Origin: a virus
IMG/VR virus record: IMGVR_UViG_3300045240_000091
Location: 1 to 47,717 of that record
Reading direction: 5' to 3' (one strand)
DNA: 47,717 nt
The notes under the pieces were generated by a model, which ran no database searches, was not told the DNA's origin, and worked only from the letters and a program-made list of their open reading frames with translations. The translations under genes and the position numbers were made by a program. Below, piece by piece: positions 40,748 to 47,552 of this stretch (positions are counted from its first letter, which is position 1; every line of letters begins with the position of its first letter).

Positions 40748-40769
40748 GGTGGATAGGATAGGTGGATAG
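40748..40769. repeat. GGTGGATAG pair, 13-bp step, at the integrase SD
   Basis: GGTGGATAG occurs at 40748-40756 and 40761-40769, 13 bp apart. The second copy supplies the AGGTGG SD of the integrase ATG at 40771. A protein bound here would block integrase translation or transcription. Confidence 0.7.
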
Positions 40770-40770
40770 A

Positions 40771-41976
40771 ATGTTGAAACCCTCTGACGTGATGAAGCTG
40801 CCGGAAGGCCGGCACTGTGACGGCGACTACCTCTATCTCGCGGTCGTAGGCGCGAGCCGATCGTGGGTCGTGCGCACCCCGATGATCAACGGCAAGCGCC
40901 GCGAAATCGGACTCGGCTCGGCCGCCAAGGTTTCGCTGGCGCTGGCCCGCAAGGGCCGCGACGCCCTCATCGAACAATTGCGCAACGGCGTCGACCCCGT
41001 CGCCGAGCGGCAGGAGGCCAAGGAGGCCGCGGCCAAGCGCAAGACCTTCGCCGAGGCGGCCGAGGCGGTGATCGAGAAGAACCGCGCCGGCTGGAAGACC
41101 TCGCTTGAGGGGCGCTGCTCGACGCTCGACCAATGGCGTCGCGACGTCGAGATCACCTGCAAGCCGATCGCGCGCAAGCTCCTCGACGAGATCACCATCG
41201 CCGACATCAAGGGCGTGCTGCAGCCGTACTGGGACCGCGGGCAGCTTGACAGCGCTTCAAGCTTGCGTAAGCGGATCGAGGCGGTGCTCGACTACGCAAC
41301 CGCGCATGGCTGGCGCGCCGGCGACAATCCGGCGTCATGGAACATCTTTAAGCATCTGTGGCCGGGTGAGAAGCCCCAGGACGTGCATCACGCCGCGTTG
41401 CCCTGGCGCGACGCGCCGGAGTTCCTGCAGCGCTTGCGCCAGTCGGATGCGACCAGCGCTCGCCTGCTTGAGTTCATCATGCTGACCGCCGTCCGCTCGA
41501 ACGAGGCGCGCGGCGCGACCTGGTCGGAGATCGATCTCATGGCCCGCGTGTGGACGATCCCGGCAGCGCGGATGAAGATGCACCGCGACCATGACGTGCC
41601 GCTCAGCGAGCCGGCGGTGGCGCTCCTGCGCAGCCTGGAGAAGACCGGCGAGTTTGTGTTCGTTGGCGGGCGCGGCGCAGACAAGGCGAAGGGCAAGCCG
41701 ATGCGCAACGCCAGCCTGCATGCGCTGATGAAGCGCTCGGCCGGCGAGGCGACCACGCATGGGTTCCGCTCTTCGTTCCGCGACTGGTGCGGCGAGACTG
41801 GCGTCGATCGCGAATTGTCCGAGCGCTGCATCGCCCACAAGGTCGGCAGCGACGCCGAGAACGCTTACGCCCGCTCCAGCCTGATCGCCCGCAGGCGGCC
41901 GGTCATGGAAGCGTGGGGCGCGTTTGTCGACGGCGCTCGCGACAACGTCGTGGCGTTCGTGCGTCAGGTGGCGTGA
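40771..41976 (+). CDS. int: Tyrosine integrase, P4 type
   Basis: The ATG at 40771 has AGGTGG at 5-nt spacing; an upstream GTG at 40762 is less likely. The 401-aa protein has an N-terminal DUF4102-like arm (KLPEGRHCDGDYLYLAVVGA, GKRREIGLGSAAKVSLALAR), a core-binding domain and a catalytic domain. The active site residues are Arg 242 (TAVRSNEARG), His 330-x-x-Arg 333 (HGFRSSFRDW), His 356 and Tyr 366 (AENAYARSS). It integrates the phage into the host chromosome and marks it as temperate. The att site is not identified. Confidence 0.95.
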   Translation: MLKPSDVMKLPEGRHCDGDYLYLAVVGASRSWVVRTPMINGKRREIGLGSAAKVSLALARKGRDALIEQLRNGVDPVAERQEAKEAAAKRKTFAEAAEAVIEKNRAGWKTSLEGRCSTLDQWRRDVEITCKPIARKLLDEITIADIKGVLQPYWDRGQLDSASSLRKRIEAVLDYATAHGWRAGDNPASWNIFKHLWPGEKPQDVHHAALPWRDAPEFLQRLRQSDATSARLLEFIMLTAVRSNEARGATWSEIDLMARVWTIPAARMKMHRDHDVPLSEPAVALLRSLEKTGEFVFVGGRGADKAKGKPMRNASLHALMKRSAGEATTHGFRSSFRDWCGETGVDRELSERCIAHKVGSDAENAYARSSLIARRRPVMEAWGAFVDGARDNVVAFVRQVA

Positions 41977-42007
41977 AGTTGACTGTTGAGGCACCAAGCC
42001 CCATATA

Positions 42008-42032
42008 CCTGGCGGGTGATCGGCCCGCCAGG
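42008..42032 (+). terminator. 9-bp hairpin after integrase
   Basis: CCTGGCGGG (42008-42016) and CCCGCCAGG (42024-42032) form a perfect stem with a 7-nt loop in the gap after the integrase stop, just before the second HTH gene. No T-run follows. Confidence 0.55.
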
Positions 42033-42043
42033 AAACCGGGAAA

Positions 42044-42262
42044 ATGCGCAAAACTGAGTATAAAAACGAGCGCAGGTACGACAACATCAAGCGTGTTGGC
42101 TACAGCCTTACTGAAGTAGCGATAATGACCGGCCGCAACCGCACCACCATCCACCGCTGGCTGGAGAAGGGCGTGCTACGCGCCATCCAAGTCCCTGGCG
42201 GCAAGAGGATGGTTCAGGCTGACTCGCTTGATCGTCTCATCAACGGGCGTCCACAAAAATGA
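42044..42262 (+). CDS. Excisionase-like HTH protein, copy 2
   Basis: From ATG at 42044 the product has 72 aa, with a longer charged N-terminus (MRKTEYKNERRYDN) than copy 1. From IKRVGYSLTEVAIMTGRNRT onward it matches the protein at 40124-40309 almost residue for residue, including HRWLE.GVLRAIQVPGGKRM. The DNA is also similar, but many third bases differ, so the duplication is old or came from two sources. It is a good candidate for the excisionase beside the integrase. Confidence 0.82.
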   Translation: MRKTEYKNERRYDNIKRVGYSLTEVAIMTGRNRTTIHRWLEKGVLRAIQVPGGKRMVQADSLDRLINGRPQK

Positions 42263-42307
42263 TCCTGCGCTGGCCCCCCGACAAATCGCCAACGGAGTTG
42301 GACTAAA

Positions 42308-42535
42308 ATGGCTTTGCAATTGGGTGCGCTGCGCGAGGCGCTAATCGACGCCGGCGCTTCGCTTGAGAAAGCAAACAACGCGGCCGAGGAAGTGGCCAGC
42401 TATGAAAACCGATTAGCCAGCATCGAGACGAAGCTTGCTCTCCTGACGTGGATGGTCGGCACTAACGTCGCGATGACGTTCGGCGTTCTATGGCTGCTTG
42501 TGCGCGTCGCCTCCAAAACTGGAACGCTTGGATGA
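42308..42535 (+). CDS. Small coiled-coil membrane protein
   Basis: The ATG at 42308 is preceded by GGAG about 10 nt upstream. The 75-aa protein has an N-terminal helix (LGALREALIDAGASLEKANN, then ASYENRLASIETKLAL) and a C-terminal membrane helix (NVAMTFGVLWLLVRVA). This 'A.EA..AAEEVA......I......LL.W.V......' layout is known from small phage and alphaproteobacterial proteins with a C-terminal anchor. It may be an envelope or exclusion factor. It overlaps the next small gene by 4 bp. Confidence 0.72.
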   Translation: MALQLGALREALIDAGASLEKANNAAEEVASYENRLASIETKLALLTWMVGTNVAMTFGVLWLLVRVASKTGTLG

Positions 42536-42630
42536 TCCACGCTGAGACATTGAAGGCGATCGCCATTCTACTCAGCACGATGACGGCGATGGCGGCGCTC
42601 ATCCTGACCGTCGCGCACTTCATCAAATAA
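42532..42630 (+). CDS. 32-residue single-TM peptide
   Basis: The ATG at 42532 overlaps the previous stop (ATGA). The 32-aa peptide starts MIHAETLKAIAILLSTMTAM and ends AALILTVAHFIK before TAA at 42628. It is one hydrophobic helix with short polar ends. Coupling to the upstream membrane protein and the terminator 10 bp downstream support it being real. Role unknown. Confidence 0.6.
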   Translation: MIHAETLKAIAILLSTMTAMAALILTVAHFIK

Positions 42631-42639
42631 CAATACCAC

Positions 42640-42673
42640 TGCGGGGAAAGATTAAGAACCCCCGCAATTTTTT
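42640..42673 (+). terminator. Strong terminator between converging operons
   Basis: TGCGGGG (42640-42646) and CCCCGCA (42660-42666) form a perfect 7-bp stem with a 13-nt loop, followed by ATTTTTT (six T at 42668-42673). It ends the plus-strand operon just before the end of the late operon at 42717. Confidence 0.85.
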
Positions 42674-42716
42674 CTGGAGCGTATGAGGTAGCCTCGACTG
42701 GGCGGCGTTTGGTCGG

Positions 42717-43022
42717 TTAGGCGCGGCCAATTGGAGGCGCTCCCCCTCCGCCCATCGCGCCGCCAGGCCCACCAGCGCCGCCGAACATTCTCGCCATCAA
42801 CATCGCCTTGATCGCCGCGGGCACAGCCGCCTGCGGCATGCCGCCAGCGACTGGCGGCGGCGCGGCCGGGGCCGCCATGGGCGGCGCAGGCGCGCGCATG
42901 CCATTGAGCGGCGGCTGAGGCGGAGCCGCCGCCATCGCCGGCGGTTGAGATCGCTGGGCGAGCATCGCCGCGATCGACGACTTGCCGCTAGCCTTGGGGA
43001 TGTTTTCTCTGACGATCGCCAT
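42717..43022 (-). CDS. Pro/Ala/Gly-rich last late gene
   Basis: The ATG at 43022 (MAIVRENIPKASGKSSIAAM) gives 101 aa; GTG at 43031 is in frame. After the short N-terminal helix the protein is made of Pro, Ala, Gly and Met (PPLNGMRAPAPPMAAPAAPP, FGGAGGPGGAMGGGG). It is probably disordered. It is the last gene of the late operon and a probable particle component; the function is unknown. Confidence 0.65.
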   Translation of the reverse strand: MAIVRENIPKASGKSSIAAMLAQRSQPPAMAAAPPQPPLNGMRAPAPPMAAPAAPPPVAGGMPQAAVPAAIKAMLMARMFGGAGGPGGAMGGGGAPPIGRA

Positions 43023-43036
43023 GCTGATCACCCTTT

Positions 43037-43654
43037 TCACTGAGACGCGATTTGAGGCGAGGTCGGGAAGATCCGGCCCGGCCCCTCTGAACCACCGACA
43101 AATACATTGCCGCCGATCTTCGTCGAGTTCAGTTGAGCTAACGTTGCTCCCCACGTCGGCGGGCGGCCTCCCGGCATCGAGGCTGGAGCGTAATAGTGCG
43201 TCGCGCCTCCAGTCGGATCGGGGATCGCGCCGCTGTAGACCTGATCGACGAGGTTTCCAATCGCCTGATATTGCGGATCTGCGGGCGTGATCGTGTGCGT
43301 GATCTTGCTGTAATCCGGCATGCCGGGTGCGTTCCACACCGAGAACTGATGAAACTGCGAGCCCGGCTTGACCGGGGCTTCGGCTGCGCCCTGGATGCTC
43401 TGGTCTGGGCTATACCCGCCGAGGGCGGCGCGATTGAGGATCACATGGGCGACTGCGGCTTGTCCCAATGCAGGTTCACCGCCCGCTTCGCCAGCAATGG
43501 TCTTAATCATCACATCGCGATCTTGATCAGCCAACGGCGGCGCATTCCAGCCCAGCGGCGGCGAGACAGGATAACGCGCATCGCTGCCGACGCCGCCAGC
43601 CGCCGGCGGCGTCGCTATGCGACTTAAAACGCCGCCAAGATCGTCGTCAGCCAT
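43037..43654 (-). CDS. SleB-type cell wall hydrolase
   Basis: The 205-aa protein has a SleB/Hydrolase_2 domain after a short Pro-rich lead: DRDVMIKTIAGEAGGEPALG with catalytic Glu 56, QAAVAHVILNRA, and FHQFSVWNAPGMPDYSKI. The family end IPDPTGGATHYYAPASMP follows, then a short tail. SleB enzymes cut the glycan backbone of peptidoglycan. There is no signal peptide, so it needs a holin or is carried in the particle. A related domain opens the next gene upstream. Confidence 0.88.
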   Translation of the reverse strand: MADDDLGGVLSRIATPPAAGGVGSDARYPVSPPLGWNAPPLADQDRDVMIKTIAGEAGGEPALGQAAVAHVILNRAALGGYSPDQSIQGAAEAPVKPGSQFHQFSVWNAPGMPDYSKITHTITPADPQYQAIGNLVDQVYSGAIPDPTGGATHYYAPASMPGGRPPTWGATLAQLNSTKIGGNVFVGGSEGPGRIFPTSPQIASQ

Positions 43655-43657
43655 GGT

Positions 43658-45259
43658 TCACGCCGTCGGAAAGAGAAGCTTCATCAAGTTCTGCGCCGAC
43701 GCCAGCATCGATCCCGGCAGCATCGAGGTTTGCTGATCTGGCGGCGGCTGGCCGAACGGATTGGTCATCGCCGGGAAGCCCATCGACGGCGCGCCTTCTG
43801 TCATCGCCGGCCTGCCGGTGACGCCGCTACCCGGCAGTGCGTATTTGGTGACATCGGGGATCGTGCTCGAATCGGTCGGCGTCGTCGCGCCCCAATTGGT
43901 CACGATTGACGCCATCGGCGAGCTCGGCGGCTCGTTGACGGGCGCGCCTGGCGGGGGCGTTGGCGCGGGGATCTCTCTTGTCGATGGCTGTCGATCTGAC
44001 GCCGGCCGCGGGACAGGCAGGGGCGCTGCGGCCGGTGCAGCCGGCGGTGCGACTGGAGGCGCTCCGCCGAACAGGTTGCCCCAATTCGCCGCCGTGGTGA
44101 TTTGGGGGTTGTGACTGGTGCCGGACGTGATGCTCTTCACCAACGAGACTTTGTCGCTTCCTGGGCCTACGAAACCCGCTGATGAGTTTGCCGGCGCAGT
44201 CGCCGAGACGGGTTGTGCATTGGCCGCAGGAACATTCGGACTGGGGACAATCGTGGAAACCGCCGGCGGCCCAGGCGATGCCGTACCGAGGGGCGCACTA
44301 GCGTCGGAGCCTATTCCGCCCTGGCCGATCGGCTTGGCAGGTGCGTTCGCCCCCGCCTCAAGGAGTGGCGCGGTCTTGCCTTCCGCCGCCTGGAAGTGGA
44401 CGCGATCGGGGGTGGCGAAATGCGCGCCGGCGGTGATGCCCCGGCCGGGTTGGTCCGCCAGCGCAATGAGCGCCTGCTGCTGCGCCGGATTGTCCGCCAC
44501 CAAGTCAACAGCGCGGCCGAACTGGTGGTAGCTCGACCCAGGCGCGGCGGCTAAGCCTTGCGCGCCCAGCTTTGCATAGTCGGCCGCTTGGCTGGTGTTG
44601 TCGCGATAGCCGTCCGTCAAGTGGGTCTTAATGCCGGCAGCGGCGGCATCGGCTTGGAGCTTATCGATGCGCGCCTTGAACACCGGCTCCAGATGGCGCG
44701 TGTCGACGCCAGGATCTTGCGGCGACGCACCGCCATAAACAAAGCCTGGGGCTGGAGCCGGCGCGGCTGACCCTCCCACCCCAACCATCGACGGACTAGT
44801 GACGGCGGTGCCGCCGGTGGTCGCGGCGGTGAACGGCAGCTTGTAGAAATAGTGACCGCCGATCATCGCGACCGGCGTCTGCCCCTGCGACCAGTCAGGA
44901 TGCACATCCGGCGTGTGATAGTTGGTTGCACCGCCGGTAGGGTCGGGGATGTCGTTGCCAAACACGCCATCGACGATCGCCGCCGCGCGCTGATAAAGAG
45001 GAGAGTCTGTCGGGACCGCCTTGGAACTCGCCGCGAGCGCCAGCAATTTCGGGTTGTCGGTATTCCACATCGAAAATTGCTTCGGCGCGGTGATGGCTCG
45101 CGTCAGCCCGCCCTTGGTCGGGTCGCCCCAAGCGCCGGAATCGGCGCGGGTCTTAATCACATGCGCAACCGAAATCATGCCTTCCGGCGTCTTATTGGAC
45201 TCGCCGAGGAGAGTGCGGATCACCAGATCCCTGGCCTGCGGGTTAGTCCAGACCGCCAT
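43658..45259 (-). CDS. Two-domain lysin: SleB-like hydrolase plus M15 peptidase
   Basis: The 533-aa protein starts with a SleB-like domain: RDLVIRTLLGESNKTPEGMI with Glu 20, VAHVIKTR, KQFSMWN and IPDPTGGATNYHTPDVHPDW. Residues about 185-290 form an M15/VanY-type D,L-peptidase: TDGYRDNTSQAADYAK, SSYHQFGRAVDLV (His 245, Asp 252) and PDRVHF (His 288), the expected zinc ligands. The last 240 residues are a Pro/Ser/Ala-rich tail typical of particle proteins. It could open the cell wall during DNA entry or at lysis. Confidence 0.87.
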   Translation of the reverse strand: MAVWTNPQARDLVIRTLLGESNKTPEGMISVAHVIKTRADSGAWGDPTKGGLTRAITAPKQFSMWNTDNPKLLALAASSKAVPTDSPLYQRAAAIVDGVFGNDIPDPTGGATNYHTPDVHPDWSQGQTPVAMIGGHYFYKLPFTAATTGGTAVTSPSMVGVGGSAAPAPAPGFVYGGASPQDPGVDTRHLEPVFKARIDKLQADAAAAGIKTHLTDGYRDNTSQAADYAKLGAQGLAAAPGSSYHQFGRAVDLVADNPAQQQALIALADQPGRGITAGAHFATPDRVHFQAAEGKTAPLLEAGANAPAKPIGQGGIGSDASAPLGTASPGPPAVSTIVPSPNVPAANAQPVSATAPANSSAGFVGPGSDKVSLVKSITSGTSHNPQITTAANWGNLFGGAPPVAPPAAPAAAPLPVPRPASDRQPSTREIPAPTPPPGAPVNEPPSSPMASIVTNWGATTPTDSSTIPDVTKYALPGSGVTGRPAMTEGAPSMGFPAMTNPFGQPPPDQQTSMLPGSMLASAQNLMKLLFPTA

Positions 45260-45305
45260 TGATGTTAGACCCGTGAGACATTAAATACCAGGCTCCCGTT
45301 CAACC

Positions 45306-45560
45306 ATGCCCCCGAGATACCCGATGCACCTCGTTCACCTTTTGCTGTTGATTGTTTTCGCCTGGTTCGCCCTTTCCACCGTCTATATGCTGATCAAGAT
45401 GGCTATCACCACGCAGGATCACTTCTTCGGTTGGGCAACCAAAAAGATCGTCGGCGACGGATTCTGGCAGCGCGTCGTCGACAAGCTTGTAATTGGCGGC
45501 ATGGCCGCCGCTCCCGCCTTGATTTTCGCTGCCTTGATTTGGTCGAAACTCGCTCATTGA
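45306..45560 (+). CDS. Two-TM membrane protein on the opposite strand (holin candidate)
   Basis: The 84-aa product has TM1 MHLVHLLLLIVFAWFALSTV (about 7-26) and TM2 LVIGGMAAAPALIFAALIW (about 62-80), with TTQDHFFGWATKKIVGDGFW between. It is the only plus-strand gene within this part of the late operon and lies directly upstream of the lysin gene. The first ATG at 45306 and a second at 45324 have poor SDs. The hydrophobic pattern is far more protein-like than the opposite frame. It may be a holin or antiholin, or a separate cargo gene. Confidence 0.6.
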   Translation: MPPRYPMHLVHLLLLIVFAWFALSTVYMLIKMAITTQDHFFGWATKKIVGDGFWQRVVDKLVIGGMAAAPALIFAALIWSKLAH

Positions 45561-47551
45561 CGCCCCGCCGCTAGACCCTGGCGCATGAAATATTGCGCGA
45601 GGATCGCCGGGATGTCCTGACGGTCGGAAACTGCTCGGATCACTGACGGCGTCTCAATCGCCGGCGACAACGCCATCCTAAGCGCCGGGTGCTCCACCGA
45701 CTGCTGCACCAACGAGGCGAGCCACCCTATCGACTTACTCATGCCTGGGCGCTCCGGCGCGATATCGAACGCCCGAGCGCCGGTCGCCGCATTGTTGAGG
45801 TAGGACGTCGCGCCAGGCGCATGCCGGTCAACGAAAGCATTCACCTCCGGCGTCAGCCCGCCATATTCCTGCGCAAATTTGTCCGGAGCGAATTTACCGC
45901 TGCGCTGGCCCAAACGGCTGAGCACGTCGGCGACCGTCGATCGCGCCGCGCCAGGACCGAGCTGCTGTTCGATTTCATTCATGTAGTTCGGATTCTCACC
46001 AGCGATGCCCTCCACCCGGCCGGCAATCGTCGTCGGGCTGACCGCCGGATCATTCCGCTCAAGGCCGCCGCCCTGGCGTTCAAGCCACGGTTGGTTGACC
46101 TGCTTGAACGTCGAGTAATCGAGGTTTGCCTGGTTAAACTCCGGCCCCTGCCCGGCGTTCACAGCGCCGGTCTGCATGGCGTCAGAATAGCCACCATACA
46201 GCCTGTCGTAAGTCGGCCCTTTGATCGGATCGGTGGTCCTGGTCTTTTGCCCGAGGTCGGTGCGCAGGATCTTTAGTTCGTCCCATGGCGAGGTGACATC
46301 GGTCGGATCTTTCTCTCCTGGGCTCAGCGTGTCGTAAAGATCCTGGGCACGCGGGGCCACAACCCGCGTAATCGGGCCAGGCCCCTTGTTCGCTATGCCG
46401 CTAATCAAGTCGACCAACGGCGAAACGGGAGTTTTCTGCCCCGCTTCAGTCGCCATGATCGCGTCTTCGATATCTTGTTCTCTAGACGATAGCGCCGACT
46501 GCTGGTTCGCATTCGCCTCGCGCGACAGGTCAATGATGTTTTGCGCCGTGCGCGTTTCGCTGACCGGCCCCGCACCCGCCGGCCGATCGCCAACAATGCC
46601 GGTGCCGGTATTGATCGAGCGCTGAATCCCCTCGTTCGCGTTCTTGCGCGCCGCGCCGACGCCAAAGTCGATCGGAAACGATTCGAACCCCTTCTCAAGC
46701 CGCTTGCCAGTTTCGTTGGTGACCTGACCAAACGACGGGAATGTGTTCGGTCCTTCGGGGTTCGTCATCGCGTCGAAAACTTGTTCCGACGACGGCAGGC
46801 CAGGAGCGCCGCTGGGCTCCGGCTCTTCAGCCCCCTGCCTCAAACCTTTCCGACCGAGCCAACCGAGCCCCGCCTGGCCGCCTGGGCGCAAGCTGCCGCC
46901 GAACAGCGAGCCGATAAACGCGCCTTGCGGGCCGCCGATGTAGTCACCCGCCATGCCGCCGAGCGTCTGCAGCCCGACATCCGCGCCAGCGCCGACGACA
47001 TGGCCGCCGATCTCCGCGAGCTTAGGGATCGTGCCTTGAGCTTCAGCGGCGCGCGCGAGCTTGCCCTGCCAGCCAGAAAACAGCACCGGCAGCGTCGCAT
47101 CGGCAACCCGCATCGCCACGCCGGAATCGGGGTCCATCTTGATCCCGAGGTCATTAATCAGATTTTGGCTTGGCGGAAGTGTATCCGGCCCGCCAATCAC
47201 CTTACCGTCCGTGTCGACCAGCGTCGGCTGCGGCGACGTGATGCCGAGCTTGTCCGCGCCGGCACCGATCAGTTTCGCTGCGCCGATCCCGAGATCCATC
47301 GGCGACAGCGCCATATGGATCGGCATGCGCGCCGCGAGCTTAAGCCCCGGCTTGGCGTAATCCTCCCACGCGGTGTCGAATATGCTCGGCGGCGTCGGGT
47401 CTGGAACAAAATGTCCTCCCTGCGTCGTTGTCACGGACGTCGGCGCGGGCGCAGCCGCTGCAGGGGCGGCTGCGGGGGGCGTTGACACCACCAGCGGTGG
47501 CGCGGGGGTGGTCGTCATTGTTGGCTGCTGACCATCAGGGACGAACGGCAT
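45554..47551 (-). CDS. Large internal virion / DNA ejection protein candidate
   Basis: The 665-aa product starts 1 bp after the junction-spanning gene. It has a Pro/Ala/Thr-rich N-terminus (residues about 15-45), amphipathic and Gly-rich segments (MALSPMDLGIGAAKLIGAGA, VGLQTLGGMAGDYIGG), a long helical and Gln/Asp-rich centre, and a C-terminal helix (AILAQYFMRQGLAAGRQ). Size and place between small internal proteins and lysins match ejection proteins of podoviruses. No lytic motif is seen in it, and the lysins are separate genes downstream. Confidence 0.75.
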   Translation of the reverse strand: MPFVPDGQQPTMTTTPAPPLVVSTPPAAAPAAAAPAPTSVTTTQGGHFVPDPTPPSIFDTAWEDYAKPGLKLAARMPIHMALSPMDLGIGAAKLIGAGADKLGITSPQPTLVDTDGKVIGGPDTLPPSQNLINDLGIKMDPDSGVAMRVADATLPVLFSGWQGKLARAAEAQGTIPKLAEIGGHVVGAGADVGLQTLGGMAGDYIGGPQGAFIGSLFGGSLRPGGQAGLGWLGRKGLRQGAEEPEPSGAPGLPSSEQVFDAMTNPEGPNTFPSFGQVTNETGKRLEKGFESFPIDFGVGAARKNANEGIQRSINTGTGIVGDRPAGAGPVSETRTAQNIIDLSREANANQQSALSSREQDIEDAIMATEAGQKTPVSPLVDLISGIANKGPGPITRVVAPRAQDLYDTLSPGEKDPTDVTSPWDELKILRTDLGQKTRTTDPIKGPTYDRLYGGYSDAMQTGAVNAGQGPEFNQANLDYSTFKQVNQPWLERQGGGLERNDPAVSPTTIAGRVEGIAGENPNYMNEIEQQLGPGAARSTVADVLSRLGQRSGKFAPDKFAQEYGGLTPEVNAFVDRHAPGATSYLNNAATGARAFDIAPERPGMSKSIGWLASLVQQSVEHPALRMALSPAIETPSVIRAVSDRQDIPAILAQYFMRQGLAAGRQ

Positions 47552-47552
47552 C

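Larger units (their letters stand above)
40525..40770. promoter_or_regulatory. Gene-free region upstream of integrase
   Basis: This 246-bp stretch holds no gene. It is bounded by two GGTGGATA pairs and contains a terminator (40634-40661). It probably carries the integrase promoter and possibly part of attP, although no tRNA-like or other att core was recognised. Confidence 0.5.

Noticed and set aside
41977-42043. Attachment site core after the integrase
   Set aside because: The gap holds a perfect hairpin (42008-42032) but no tRNA-like or other recognisable core; without a host sequence it cannot be called.
45300-45557. Minus-strand 85-codon frame with an ATGA overlap to the 665-aa gene
   Set aside because: The product is Gly/Gln/Asp-rich without a core, while the plus frame gives a clean two-TM protein. 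The overlap makes it worth keeping in mind.
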